The position numbers and the translations under genes are program-made. Below, one piece after another: positions 12,109 to 20,657 of a stretch of 64,000 nt of DNA; positions within the stretch are counted from its first letter, which is position 1, and the number at the start of each line of letters is the position of its first letter. The stretch is taken from NCBI RefSeq assembly GCF_000177215.2, contig NZ_CM001368.1, positions 3,851,625 to 3,915,624 of the forward strand. The letters are read 5' to 3'. Origin of the DNA: Solidesulfovibrio carbinoliphilus subsp. oakridgensis. GTDB lineage: Bacteria; Desulfobacterota; Desulfovibrionia; Desulfovibrionales; Desulfovibrionaceae. Below the pieces are notes generated by a model that did no database searches, was not told where the DNA came from, and saw only the letters and a program-made list of their open reading frames with translations.

Positions 12109-12145
12109 CCCGTTTGGCACTCGGTGGAATAGAGTGCCAAACGGG
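12109..12145 (-). promoter_or_regulatory. CIRCE operator (HrcA binding site)
   Basis: TTGGCACTC, nine spacer bases, then GAGTGCCAA. The inverted repeat extends outward to 14 perfect base pairs per arm (CCCGTTTGGCACTC). It sits directly upstream of hrcA. The core differs from the textbook TTAGCACTC by a compensated A-to-G change in both arms. Confidence 0.93.
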
Positions 12146-12269
12146 TAACAACCGAAAGGGGGGGTGTCAAGGGACGAGGCCGAAAATCGAAGCTATCTCG
12201 CTGGAATAGAAGATTTCTTCCAAAGAGGTCCAGCCGGGTGGAGAGGCTTTGGCCCAAGCGGCGCCGGGC

Positions 12270-12638
12270 CTAGTCCTGGCCGGGCTCCAGCACCGGATAG
12301 CCCGGGTTCTCCGCCGGCCGGGACGGGACGGCCACGGCCGGCCGGGGGCCTTCCAAATCGGCCCACAGGGCGGCGAAGTCCCGGCGCGCCTGTTCGGGGC
12401 TTGGCCGGGTGTCGGTCATGAGCCCGGAGGCCAGGACCTTCTGGCGCAGGCCGTCCATGGCCGTGCGCAGGGAGTCGGTCACCGACTCGGGCAGGCGCGG
12501 GATGAGCCGGCCCATCCCGGCCAGGCCGGCCGGCCGGGCGGACAGGCGGTGGCCCTGCAGGGCGGCGTCGGCCACGGCCACATAGTAGACGAGGAAAGCC
12601 GGGAACAGCACCATCAAAAACGACTTGGAAACACGCAT
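12270..12638 (-). CDS. Small exported protein of unknown function
   Basis: A 122-residue protein with a Sec-type signal or N-terminal anchor (KSFLMVLFPAFLVYYVAVADA), then about 95 polar residues with no recognised motif and a Pro-rich end. It may be cleaved after VADA or stay anchored. A 15-base palindrome, possibly the operator of the neighbouring GntR regulator, lies about 105 bases upstream of its start. Not recognised; moderately likely to be a real gene, given the signal and codon pattern. Confidence 0.55.
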   Translation of the reverse strand: MRVSKSFLMVLFPAFLVYYVAVADAALQGHRLSARPAGLAGMGRLIPRLPESVTDSLRTAMDGLRQKVLASGLMTDTRPSPEQARRDFAALWADLEGPRPAVAVPSRPAENPGYPVLEPGQD

Positions 12639-12741
12639 GGACGACTCCGGTCTGGGGCGGCCGGCCGCGAGGGCCTGTCCGCCGGTTGCGACGTTCCGAG
12701 AGCCCGCGCCAAACCTGCCCGGGCCCAGGTCTGGCCTTGCT

Positions 12742-12756
12742 ATCAGATCATCTGAT
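12742..12756. promoter_or_regulatory. Palindrome ATCAGATCATCTGAT, possible GntR operator
   Basis: Seven-base arms around a central C, between the end of the GntR gene and the start of the exported-protein gene. It shares the half-site TCATCTG with the region over the GntR start codon. The size suits a GntR dimer site, but no binding evidence is available. Confidence 0.4.
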
Positions 12757-12793
12757 GTTTATCCGTCAAAAAAAGCGGCAACCGGTCCACCCC

Positions 12794-13492
12794 TCAGCGA
12801 TCCTCCAGGGCCTTGGCGTCGCTGGTGGTGCGGTCGAGGGCTTCCATGGCAAAGGAAACCGCCTTGTCCGGGTCCTTGTCGGCGATGGCATCGAGCAGGC
12901 CGTGGTGGATGCGGTCCTGGTATTGGTTGACGCCCCGGTCGGCGATGAGGATGTCGAGGAAGTCCTGAAAAACCATGGAAAAGCTGCGGTAGAGATCGGC
13001 CAGGAGCCCGTTGCCGCTGGCCGCGGCCACGGCGGTATGGAAGGCGATGTCGGCCGTCACATAGCCGTGGGAATCGCCGGCCGCCCGGGCCGTACGCTTT
13101 TTTTCCAGGGCCTCGCGCATGGTGTCGATGTCGGCCGGGGTGCGGTTCTGGGCCGCGAGCCGGGCCGTCTCCACCTCGATGATGCGGCGGACTTCGCGGA
13201 TCTCCTCGGCCGTGGACCGGCGCAGGCGGTATTCGAGGGGCTCGTGGCCGGTCGTCCGGTCGAGAACGTAGGTGCCGTCGCCCTGCCGGACTTCGAGCAG
13301 CCCGGCGCTGACCAGGACCCGGATGGCCTCGCGGACCGTGGAGCGCCCCACGCCGAGCTGGGCCATGAGCGTGGGTTCGGTCGGAATCTTCGCCCCGGGC
13401 GCAAAGATGCCAAGGGAGATCTTCTCCTGGATCTGCTGGATGACGAGGTCGCCGAGTTTTCGCGAACGCACGGGGGTCAGTCGGGAAGGCAT
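12794..13492 (-). CDS. GntR-family regulator, FCD (FadR/LldR-like) subfamily
   Basis: This 232-residue repressor or activator has an N-terminal winged helix (GDLVIQQIQEKISLGIFAPG, IPTEPTLMAQLGVGRSTVREAIRVL, VRQGDGTYV). An all-helical FCD ligand domain follows, with the metal-ligand pattern typical of FCD proteins (residue D in VTADIAFHTAVAAAS, then HHGLLDAI). FCD members sense small organic acids such as lactate, pyruvate or glycolate and often control nearby catabolic genes. None is adjacent here, so the ligand is unknown. Its own start region carries an inverted repeat that could serve autoregulation. Confidence 0.88.
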   Translation of the reverse strand: MPSRLTPVRSRKLGDLVIQQIQEKISLGIFAPGAKIPTEPTLMAQLGVGRSTVREAIRVLVSAGLLEVRQGDGTYVLDRTTGHEPLEYRLRRSTAEEIREVRRIIEVETARLAAQNRTPADIDTMREALEKKRTARAAGDSHGYVTADIAFHTAVAAASGNGLLADLYRSFSMVFQDFLDILIADRGVNQYQDRIHHGLLDAIADKDPDKAVSFAMEALDRTTSDAKALEDR

Positions 13493-13497
13493 CGTCT

Positions 13498-13512
13498 GAT
13501 GATCTCCTCATC
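13498..13512. promoter_or_regulatory. Inverted repeat over the GntR ribosome-binding site
   Basis: GATGA and TCATC flank five bases that contain the GGAG ribosome site of the GntR gene on the minus strand. It shares TCATCTG with the palindrome at 12742, so it may be an autorepression site. Confidence 0.3.
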
Positions 13513-13690
13513 TGTCCACGGGACGCCCCTCCATAGGGCGCAAAAAGCGTCCTGTCAAGAGGCCGGCTCTCCGTCGCCGGCCGGGCCCCGACGAAGTGGA
13601 CTTGCCGGAAGCGGGCTTGGCGGGATGGTCCGCCTGCCCGGAAGGGGCCATCGGCTTTGGCCGAAGGCCCCGGGAGCGGGTGGAAAAGGC

Positions 13691-14539
13691 CTAGCCGAGC
13701 GGGGACACGGTCAGGGTCAGGCCGTCGAGGCTGGCGGTGGCCGAGACGAAGGTGGTGACGTCGGTCGCCGGGATGCCGGCCAGCATGGCGTCGTAGCGGG
13801 CGGCGTCGTCGGCGTAGAGGCTGATGGAATGGGCGGCCAGAAACGCCGACGGGTCGCTCAAAAGCGCCGACAGGTCCGGGCCGGAGCCGACGCTCGATGT
13901 CCCGGTCTCCACGGTAAGCGTCAGGCCGGCGGTCTGGACGCCAAGGGCGGTGGAGACGTCCGAGGGAGCGGCAAAGGCTGTCACGCGCGCATCCGTGTCC
14001 CAGGTCCCGTCGCCGCCGGACAGGCCGAGCGACCCGTAGACCACGGCTTGGTAGTCGGCCTGGGCCGTGTCGGCGTGGTCGGCCATGTAGGCCTGGGCGG
14101 CCGCGCCGCCGAGGCTGTGGCCGGTGACGTAGACCTGGTCGATGCCAAGGGAGGAGACCGTGGCGTCGAAGGCCGCGACGCCGGTGGCGAGCAGGTCGTA
14201 ATAGCCGGTGGTGTCCAGCCAGTAGGCGGCGTCGGCGCTGCCGAGGGCGGCGCTGGTTCCGCTGGCGGCGTCGACGTCGTCCGTGCCCCGGAAGGCGATG
14301 ATGGCGGCGGGCTCGCCGTTGACGGTCGTGGTCCAGGCGTCGAAGGCGGCGTTGCCGGCCACGTAGGTGCCGGTGCCGCTCCCGGTCAGGTCGAGCTGGC
14401 CAAGGCCGCTTGCCGTGAGGCCCGTGACCAGGGAGGCGCCGTCGCGGTAGGCGGCGTCGGACACCACGGCCAGGACGGCATCCAGGTTGGAGGTGGTGAT
14501 CGGGGTATACGTCGCGGCGAGGTCGTTGAAATTAGGCAT
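13691..14539 (-). CDS. Class 3-like lipase (alpha/beta hydrolase)
   Basis: A 282-residue protein with the lipase core: AAIIAFRGTDD (oxyanion-side strand), then VYVTGHSLGGAAAQAY with nucleophile Ser142. A catalytic Asp is probably near DARVTAFAAPSD, and a His in FLAAHSISLYADDAARY. There is no Sec signal. The protein is poor in Cys and Lys and rich in Ala, Gly, Thr and Asp, which resembles proteins exported by type I systems, though no RTX repeats are visible. No secretion genes adjoin it. Hydrolase class is well supported; substrate and export are not. Confidence 0.78.
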   Translation of the reverse strand: MPNFNDLAATYTPITTSNLDAVLAVVSDAAYRDGASLVTGLTASGLGQLDLTGSGTGTYVAGNAAFDAWTTTVNGEPAAIIAFRGTDDVDAASGTSAALGSADAAYWLDTTGYYDLLATGVAAFDATVSSLGIDQVYVTGHSLGGAAAQAYMADHADTAQADYQAVVYGSLGLSGGDGTWDTDARVTAFAAPSDVSTALGVQTAGLTLTVETGTSSVGSGPDLSALLSDPSAFLAAHSISLYADDAARYDAMLAGIPATDVTTFVSATASLDGLTLTVSPLG

Positions 14540-14670
14540 AAGACGCCCTGCTGTTGGGGTGGGTGTTCATTGCAGGCTGGTTACGCCTCCCCCGCCCACC
14601 CGTCAACGCGGTCCGTTTCCTCAAGCGTCACACTCAAGGGAAGGGCTTCCGCCATTCCGGTCTTCCCCTC

Positions 14671-14709
14671 CCGGGATTCCAAAGGGCGAGAGCCCTTTGG
14701 CCGCCGGGG
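14671..14709 (-). repeat. 3'-end modular hairpin with AAAGGGC stem (after modC)
   Basis: On the minus strand CGGCGG leads into CCAAAGGGC, loop TCTC, GCCCTTTGG, then AATCCC. The 9-bp stem is perfect. It has the same box-stem-box order as the G/C-rich copies but a different stem, and follows modC in its sense. Confidence 0.65.
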
Positions 14710-14745
14710 CCATCTCCCCGTCCTTCCGCGTCCTTTTCTTCCGCC

Positions 14746-15453
<708 letters not shown>

Positions 15454-15495
15454 GGGGCGTCTCCGGGGCCGGGCCGGTTTTCGGCCGGGTGGCCG

Positions 15496-15528
15496 GGTTC
15501 CCCCGGCGGCCGGGCCGCCGGGGGAACC
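15496..15528 (-). terminator. Stem-loop between modA and modC
   Basis: A perfect 15-bp stem (GGTTCCCCCGGCGGC and complement) with a CGG loop starts 7 bases past the modA stop on the minus strand. There is no T-run. Such hairpins behind binding-protein genes usually protect the upstream message or reduce read-through. Confidence 0.6.
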
Positions 15529-15535
15529 GTGGGGG

Positions 15536-16291
15536 TTAAGGCTTTTTGAAACCGTACTTGGCCAGGATTTCCTGGCCCTTGGGGCCTTTGACAAAGGCCA
15601 CGAAGGCGGCGGCGTCCTTCCTGTCGGCCGAGCCGGCCAGGACCGCGATGGGGTAGCTGACCGGCGTCTCCACCGGCACCTCGGCCACGACCTTGACCTT
15701 GTCCCCGCCCTGCTTGGCGTCGGTGGCGTAGACGAAGCCGGCGTCGACCTCGCCCCGCGAGAGGTAGTCGAGGACCTGGCGCACGGATTCGGCCAAAACC
15801 AGCTTGGGGACGATGCCGTCCCAGGCGCCGGCCTTGGACAGGGCGGCCTTGGTGTAGCGGCCGACGGGCACGGAGTCGGGGTTGCCGACGGCGATGTGCC
15901 TGACGCCGGGCGTGGCAAGCGAGGCCAGGTCCTTGACCTTGGCCGGATTGCCGGCCGGCACGCCAAGGACCAGGGCGTTCTGGGCGAAGTTGGCCCGGGT
16001 GGCCGTGTCGATGAGCTTTTTCTCCACGGCCTGGTCCATGGTCTTCTGGTCGGCCGAGGCGAAGACGTCGACCGGGGCGCCCTGCTCCATCTGGGACAGG
16101 AGCGTGCCGGAGGCGGCGAAGTTGAAGACCACGTTCACGCCCGGGTGGTCCTTGGCAAAAAGCGGTTTCAATTCATTGAAGGCGTCGGTCAGGCTGGCGG
16201 CCGCGGACACGGTCAGGTCGGCGGCCCGGGCGGGCACGGCCAGGGCCAGGACCAGGGCCAGGGTGAGCAGCAGTTTACGCATCGCAGACAT
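15536..16291 (-). CDS. modA: Molybdate ABC transporter substrate-binding protein
   Basis: This 251-residue periplasmic protein binds molybdate (and usually tungstate) for delivery to ModB. A Sec signal (MRKLLLTLALVLALAVPARA) is followed by DLTVSAAASLTDAFNEL, the ModA opening whose serines bind the oxyanion. VFNFAASGTLLSQMEQGAPVDVFASAD and VGNPDSVPVGRY carry the further binding residues, and the end is QEILAKYGFKKP. Met4 (16282) is an equally plausible start. It is the middle gene of a modB-modA-modC order; modA-first is more usual. Confidence 0.93.
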   Translation of the reverse strand: MSAMRKLLLTLALVLALAVPARAADLTVSAAASLTDAFNELKPLFAKDHPGVNVVFNFAASGTLLSQMEQGAPVDVFASADQKTMDQAVEKKLIDTATRANFAQNALVLGVPAGNPAKVKDLASLATPGVRHIAVGNPDSVPVGRYTKAALSKAGAWDGIVPKLVLAESVRQVLDYLSRGEVDAGFVYATDAKQGGDKVKVVAEVPVETPVSYPIAVLAGSADRKDAAAFVAFVKGPKGQEILAKYGFKKP

Positions 16292-16301
16292 CCTCCTTCC
16301 T

Positions 16302-16970
16302 TCAGGCTTTGGGTTTGACGATCTTGGCCACGATCACGAGCAGGGCCACGCAGACCACGGAAATAAGGAGCACCAGTTCGTTGGCCAGCCCGTCGTTGCC
16401 GGCCTGGGTGGCGCTGTAGACGGCCAGCGACAGGGTCTGGGTCTTGCCGGGCAGGTTGCCGGCCACCATGAGGGTGGCCCCGAATTCGCCCATGGCCCGG
16501 GCCAGGGCCAGCATGACCCCGGCAATGAGGCCCCGCAGGGCCAGCGGCAGGGACACCCGGAAAAAGATGGCGATTTCCGTGGCCCCAAGGGTCCTGGCCG
16601 CGTTCTCCAGGTTGCCGTCCACGCCCTCGAAGGCCGCCCGGGCCGACCGGTAGACCAGGGGAAAGGCCACCACCGCGGCGGCGATGACCGCGCCCTCCCA
16701 GGTGAACATGATCGACACCCCGAAGGTCTCCCACAGGTAGGCGCCAAAGACGCCCCGCCGGCCGAGCAGCACGATGATGTAGTAGCCGAGCACGGTCGGC
16801 GGCAGTACCATGGGCAGGGTCAGGACGGCGTCGGCCAGGTCGCGGCCGGGGAAGTCCCGGATCTGGGCGAACCGGGCCAGGGCCACGGCCGGCACGGTGG
16901 CCAGGGCCGTGGCCAGGGTGGCGACCTTGAGGGTCAGGAGGAGCGGCGGCAGGGCATTGGCGTCGAGCAT
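16302..16970 (-). CDS. modB: Molybdate ABC transporter permease
   Basis: This 222-residue inner-membrane permease has about five helices and the cytoplasmic EAA loop ENAARTLGATEIAIFFRVSLP, which docks on ModC. ARAMGEFGATLMVAGN is characteristic of ModB. It is the first gene of the operon and sits 10 bases upstream of modA. A tandem AACGAT repeat lies upstream, but no ModE-type box was found. Confidence 0.93.
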   Translation of the reverse strand: MLDANALPPLLLTLKVATLATALATVPAVALARFAQIRDFPGRDLADAVLTLPMVLPPTVLGYYIIVLLGRRGVFGAYLWETFGVSIMFTWEGAVIAAAVVAFPLVYRSARAAFEGVDGNLENAARTLGATEIAIFFRVSLPLALRGLIAGVMLALARAMGEFGATLMVAGNLPGKTQTLSLAVYSATQAGNDGLANELVLLISVVCVALLVIVAKIVKPKA

Positions 16971-17111
16971 GCGGTTTGTTCTCTCGTGGCGCGGGGCGTG
17001 CGGTGTCCGGTTTCGTGGCGCGCGTAGCCGTCCGCATCGTTCGATCGTTTGGCAAGGATAGGGAAAGGATGGTGCAATGTATAGAGGCTCACGTTTTTCC
17101 GGAAAGCGGTG

Positions 17112-17360
17112 TCACTTGCCTGTCTGGCCGCATGGATTGCGTTGGACCGTCCTCCCATTGCAGTCAGGACTGCCGATTTTGCTGTTACCCCTTTTCAATT
17201 TCAAGTGAGAGTGGCCCGGCTGGGGGCAGGGCCGGCTCCAGGGCCGATCCCGTTGCCGCCACGCCACGTCACGGGACAGGGGGCAGGGAACGGGGACGAC
17301 ACAGAGACAAAAGGACACGGCGAGCAGCGTCAGGGGCATCAGGGCCAGGGTGGCGAACAT
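17112..17360 (-). CDS. Possible small membrane peptide
   Basis: The 82-residue frame starting at 17360 has a strong ribosome site (GGAGG, five bases before ATG) and a hydrophobic N-terminal helix (MFATLALMPLTLLAVSFCLCVV). The remaining 50 residues are basic and featureless, so the true product may be only a short membrane peptide or the frame may be chance. No homologue is recognised. The surrounding 600 bases between modB and the PilZ gene contain no better candidate. Confidence 0.3.
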   Translation of the reverse strand: MFATLALMPLTLLAVSFCLCVVPVPCPLSRDVAWRQRDRPWSRPCPQPGHSHLKLKRGNSKIGSPDCNGRTVQRNPCGQTGK

Positions 17361-17558
17361 GGGGACCTCCGGCTGGTTTGCGGGAGGTAGAGCAAAAGGG
17401 ATGCCATGCTTACGGCTTTGAATTGCAGGGAAATTTTCGGACGCCAGGGAGGCTGCGGCTGCGGAGCGCAAAAAACGAAGGGTCTTGCCACGTTTTTGTC
17501 GCAAGCCGGGGCGGGCCGAGGGTGGCATTCGCTAAAAAATAAGCATTTAAATATGTTA

Positions 17559-17590
17559 TTCTCGAAATTCGCAGGCACGAATTTCGAGAA
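17559..17590 (-). terminator. AT-rich 13-bp stem-loop downstream of the PilZ gene
   Basis: TTCTCGAAATTCG and its exact complement enclose CAGGCA, starting 8 bases after the PilZ gene's end on the minus strand. AT-rich sequence with a later T-run (TTATTTTTT) follows. Terminator is likely, but the symmetry also suits an operator. Confidence 0.5.
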
Positions 17591-17597
17591 CGCGGCA

Positions 17598-18248
17598 CTA
17601 GCCGAGCACGGACAGGGCGGTCTGCAGGTACAGGGTCAACGCGTCCCGGGTCTGGGCCGGCACGTCCAGGAACTTGAGTCCGATCTCGAGCCGCCGGCCG
17701 GACAGGGCGACCCGCTTGACCGAACAGGACAACTCCGGCGACGGCGCCCCGAACAGGGCGCAGGAAAGCCCGACCTTGTCGTCGATGGCCACGGCCGGCG
17801 TCTTTTCGTCGTGAAGGACCGAGAACTGGCACCCCGACAGGCTGAGGTCGAGGATCATGCCGGCGACGGCCGCGCCGCCGAGGCCGGCCTTGCCCGGCAG
17901 GCAGCAGGAGACGCGCGGGTGGCGGCGCAGGTCGTGGGATTCGAGCCGGGCCGGATAGGTCAGGAAGACCAGCGGAAAAGGCACCTGGATCCATTTGATG
18001 ATCCGGGCGGAGAAACCGACCACCGTGCCCTCGTGCAGGTAGCGGACGATGGCGGCGTTGTCCGGGGCGAGCATCTGGTAGAGGGCGTCGCGGCCGGAGT
18101 CGGCCTGCCCCGGCATCTGCACCACCACGAACCGGCCCCGGGCATGGCCCACGCAGGCCGTGGCCAGCTTGTCCCCGTAGCCGGCCACTTCGAGGAGCAT
18201 CTTGGTGCCGGGCGGACAGTGGAATCCGGCGGCCAGGGGGGCGGTCAT
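17598..18248 (-). CDS. PilZ-domain protein (YcgR-like flagellar brake type)
   Basis: A 216-residue cytoplasmic protein with an N-terminal YcgR-like beta domain (about 12-100) and a C-terminal PilZ domain. The c-di-GMP-binding motif RRHPR is at 108-112, and the second motif DLSLSG is at 134-139. This pair is what PilZ proteins need to bind c-di-GMP, so it is probably an effector acting on flagellar rotation or exopolysaccharide. Its ATG overlaps the stop of the TPR gene upstream (ATGA), implying a joint role. A diguanylate cyclase that could supply the ligand is at 47.6 kb. Confidence 0.85.
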   Translation of the reverse strand: MTAPLAAGFHCPPGTKMLLEVAGYGDKLATACVGHARGRFVVVQMPGQADSGRDALYQMLAPDNAAIVRYLHEGTVVGFSARIIKWIQVPFPLVFLTYPARLESHDLRRHPRVSCCLPGKAGLGGAAVAGMILDLSLSGCQFSVLHDEKTPAVAIDDKVGLSCALFGAPSPELSCSVKRVALSGRRLEIGLKFLDVPAQTRDALTLYLQTALSVLG

Positions 18249-19129
18249 GACCCGACCCGGCCCTTGGCCGTGATGTCGGGCAGGGGCGCGTCGTCGTGGG
18301 TGTCGGCGGTTTTTGCGTCGCCAGCGACCGGCCCGGTCCCGCCGTCCCCGAGGTGAGCCAGAAAACGCCTGGCTTCGGTGAAGTCCGGGGAAAGGGCCAG
18401 GGCCTCTTCCAGATGGGTCCTGGCCGCGTCCGTGTCCCCGGCGTCGGCCAGGACCCGGGCGATGTTGAAGTGCAGGTGCGGGTCGGCCCCGTTTCGCTCC
18501 ACGGCCTTGCCGTAAAAGGCCATGGCCTCGGTGAAGTGGCCTTCCTTGCGCAGGCGCATGCCGAAGTCGTTAAAAAGGTGGCGCTCCTCCTCCTGGAACA
18601 GGGCGTCGATGTCGAAGATGCGCCGCAGGGCCGCGGCCAGCTTCCTGCCGTCGCCTTTCTGGAGGTGGATCTTGCCGAGTGCGATGTTGGCCTCGGGATT
18701 TTTCTCGTCGAGCAAAAGCGCCTTGCAGAATTCCTTTTCCGCACCGTCCAGGTCGTCCTCGGACAGGTGCTTCTCGGCCAGGGCGATCTTCTTTTTGAGC
18801 GATTCGATAAACGGCAGGCACCGTTTTTCGTAGTACCCGGGTTCGGGCCGGTAGTTTCGGGCCAGCTCGCCCTTGGTGATGGTCGTGGTCGGCCCGGAGG
18901 GGATGGAATTGGCGTTTAAGGCCTGGAGGCTGTAGTCTTCGTCGCCCATGCGCCGCACGAACCAGCGGGTTTCCTGGGCGTAGGTCCGGGCGGTCGCGCC
19001 GTGGCCGGTCTGGGCGGCCTTGGTCAGGACGTAGACGCCGAGGATGCGGCAGGGTTCCGGTGGAGCGGCCTGGAGCGTCGGCTGCCGCCCGCCTTCCGTG
19101 GAAGCCGTGTCTGAGGGAGCGTTTCCCAT
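18245..19129 (-). CDS. TPR-repeat protein coupled to the PilZ protein
   Basis: A 294-residue soluble protein. Residues 1-110 are a non-repetitive region with ILGVYVLTKAAQTG and an ETRWFVRRMGDEDYSLQALN segment. Residues 110-265 contain about four tetratricopeptide repeats (for example DLDGAEKEFCKALLLDEKNPEANIALGKIHLQKGD, cut here into its typical A-B helix pairs). The tail is polar. It is presumably a scaffold or sensor for the translationally coupled c-di-GMP effector. No other domain is recognised. Confidence 0.75.
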   Translation of the reverse strand: MGNAPSDTASTEGGRQPTLQAAPPEPCRILGVYVLTKAAQTGHGATARTYAQETRWFVRRMGDEDYSLQALNANSIPSGPTTTITKGELARNYRPEPGYYEKRCLPFIESLKKKIALAEKHLSEDDLDGAEKEFCKALLLDEKNPEANIALGKIHLQKGDGRKLAAALRRIFDIDALFQEEERHLFNDFGMRLRKEGHFTEAMAFYGKAVERNGADPHLHFNIARVLADAGDTDAARTHLEEALALSPDFTEARRFLAHLGDGGTGPVAGDAKTADTHDDAPLPDITAKGRVGS

Positions 19130-19288
19130 GGCTGCGCCGTCTCGTCGATCAACGAAGACAAGCGTGGATCGATGGGCTTGGAGTTTCTTCGTGGCGCGGC
19201 CCGTGCGGATGGAAGGCGGCCGCGTGCCAGGAGCGAGGGTGATGCTGCGCGATTGGCCGCAAGCCTACACCGTGCCGGCTGGCGTGTC

Positions 19289-19340
19289 AAAAAAAGGGAA
19301 CCGGCCCGGGCGCGGCGTGGCAGCGTCGCGCCCGGGCCGG
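19289..19340 (-). terminator. Terminator of the nifE-nifN-nifB operon
   Basis: A perfect 14-bp GC stem (CCGGCCCGGGCGCG with its complement, 12-base loop) lies 26 bases beyond the nifB stop. On the minus strand it is followed, five bases later, by seven T. Confidence 0.8.
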
Positions 19341-19365
19341 TCTGCCGGAAGGGGAGGGACGGGGA

Positions 19366-20646
19366 TCAGCCGCAGCCTTCGCCGCCGCCGCCCCCGCTGC
19401 CGCAGCAGGCCTTGCCGAGGCCCTTCTTGCGGCTTTTTAAAAGCGACAGGTCGCCGGAGCCGTAGACCTCGGCCAGGGCGGTTTCCAGGAAGCCCGAGCA
19501 TTCGTAGGGCAGGATGCCGGAGGCGGACAGGACCTTGCGCGGCGTCTCGCCGTAGGCGGCGACCAGCACGGCCCGGCAGTCGGACAGGACCTTGGCCAGC
19601 TCCTCCCACCGCTTGGGACCGGCGCCCGGGTCCGGGGCCCACCGGTCCTCGACGAACGAGAACCCGACGGCCTCCTGCTTCCAGATCTGGAACTTGTGGG
19701 CTTCGCCGAGGTGCATGTTGACGAGCATGCCCTCCCGGGTGGCCACGGCCACGTAGGGCCGCTTCTCCAGGTCCGCGCCGGGCGCGGTGCGGGAACATTC
19801 GCCGAGCAGCGGGGCCAGCTCGCCCGACCGGTCGTTGCAGAGAAGCCCGACCGCGTCGGCCCGGCACCGCCGGCAATGGCTCATCTGGGGCACGAGGCCG
19901 CCGGCCTTTTCCCGCAGGTCTTTTATCATCTCGGAGGAGGGCGCCTCCACCTCGGCAAAGGGCGTGTCGGCCACCGGGAAGATCGGCATGATGTTCTGGA
20001 TGTCCACCCCCAGTTCCGAGAGGACCTTGGACACTTCGAGCACGTGGTGGTCGTTGACGCCCGGGATGACGATGGTGTTCGATTTGACGATCACACCCTT
20101 CGCCTTGAGGATCTTTATGCCCTCGATCTGGCGTTCGAGCAGGAGCCTGGCCGCGGCCTCGCCCCGGTGGATGACCTTGCCGTCCCGGGCCCAGGAGTAG
20201 ATTTTCGCGCCGATCTTCGGGTCCACGGCATTGACGGTCACGGTCACGTGGGTGACGCCGAGTTCGGCCAGTTCGGCGGCATGGGCCGGCAGGGCCAGGC
20301 CGTTGGTGGACAGGCAGAAAAGCATCTGCGGGTACTTGTCTTTCAAAAGCCGCACCGTCTCCAGAGCCTCGGGATTGGCCATGGGGTCGCCCGGGCCGGC
20401 AATGCCGCAGACGGTGATGCGCGGCTCTTTTTCAAGGACCTTGTCCATGTAGAGGACGGCCTGCTCCGGGGTCAGCACGGCGCTGGTGACGCCCGGGCGC
20501 GATTCGCTGACGCAATCGTATTTGCGGTTGCAGAAGTTGCACATGATGTTGCACTTGGGGGCCACGGGCAGGTGGACCCGGCCGCAGGAGCCGGCGGATT
20601 CCCTGTTGAAGCAGGGGTGCTTGGAGAGGTCCTTGGTGGTGGTCAT
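19366..20646 (-). CDS. nifB: Nitrogenase cofactor biosynthesis radical SAM protein NifB with C-terminal NifX-like domain
   Basis: This 426-residue protein makes NifB-co, the 8Fe-9S-carbide precursor of FeMo-co. The radical-SAM Cys triad is CNIMCNFC (Cys32, 36, 39). NifB features include HPCFN near the N-terminus, GPGDPMANPEAL, and NIMPIFPVADTPF. After CRRCRADAVGLL the chain continues into a NifX/NafY-like domain (about 300-410), which in fused NifB holds cofactor intermediates. The chain ends in an odd Cys/Gly tail (CCGSGGGGGEGCG). It is last in the operon, 11 bases after nifN. Confidence 0.95.
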   Translation of the reverse strand: MTTTKDLSKHPCFNRESAGSCGRVHLPVAPKCNIMCNFCNRKYDCVSESRPGVTSAVLTPEQAVLYMDKVLEKEPRITVCGIAGPGDPMANPEALETVRLLKDKYPQMLFCLSTNGLALPAHAAELAELGVTHVTVTVNAVDPKIGAKIYSWARDGKVIHRGEAAARLLLERQIEGIKILKAKGVIVKSNTIVIPGVNDHHVLEVSKVLSELGVDIQNIMPIFPVADTPFAEVEAPSSEMIKDLREKAGGLVPQMSHCRRCRADAVGLLCNDRSGELAPLLGECSRTAPGADLEKRPYVAVATREGMLVNMHLGEAHKFQIWKQEAVGFSFVEDRWAPDPGAGPKRWEELAKVLSDCRAVLVAAYGETPRKVLSASGILPYECSGFLETALAEVYGSGDLSLLKSRKKGLGKACCGSGGGGGEGCG

Positions 20647-20657
20647 GTCTCGCTCCT

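Noticed and set aside
12101-12151. Earlier HrcA start at 12151
   Set aside because: It would put the CIRCE operator inside the coding sequence and add residues unlike the HrcA N-terminus.
16971-17110. ModE operator upstream of modB
   Set aside because: No pair of TATATA-type half-sites with the expected spacing was found; only a short AACGAT direct repeat is present.
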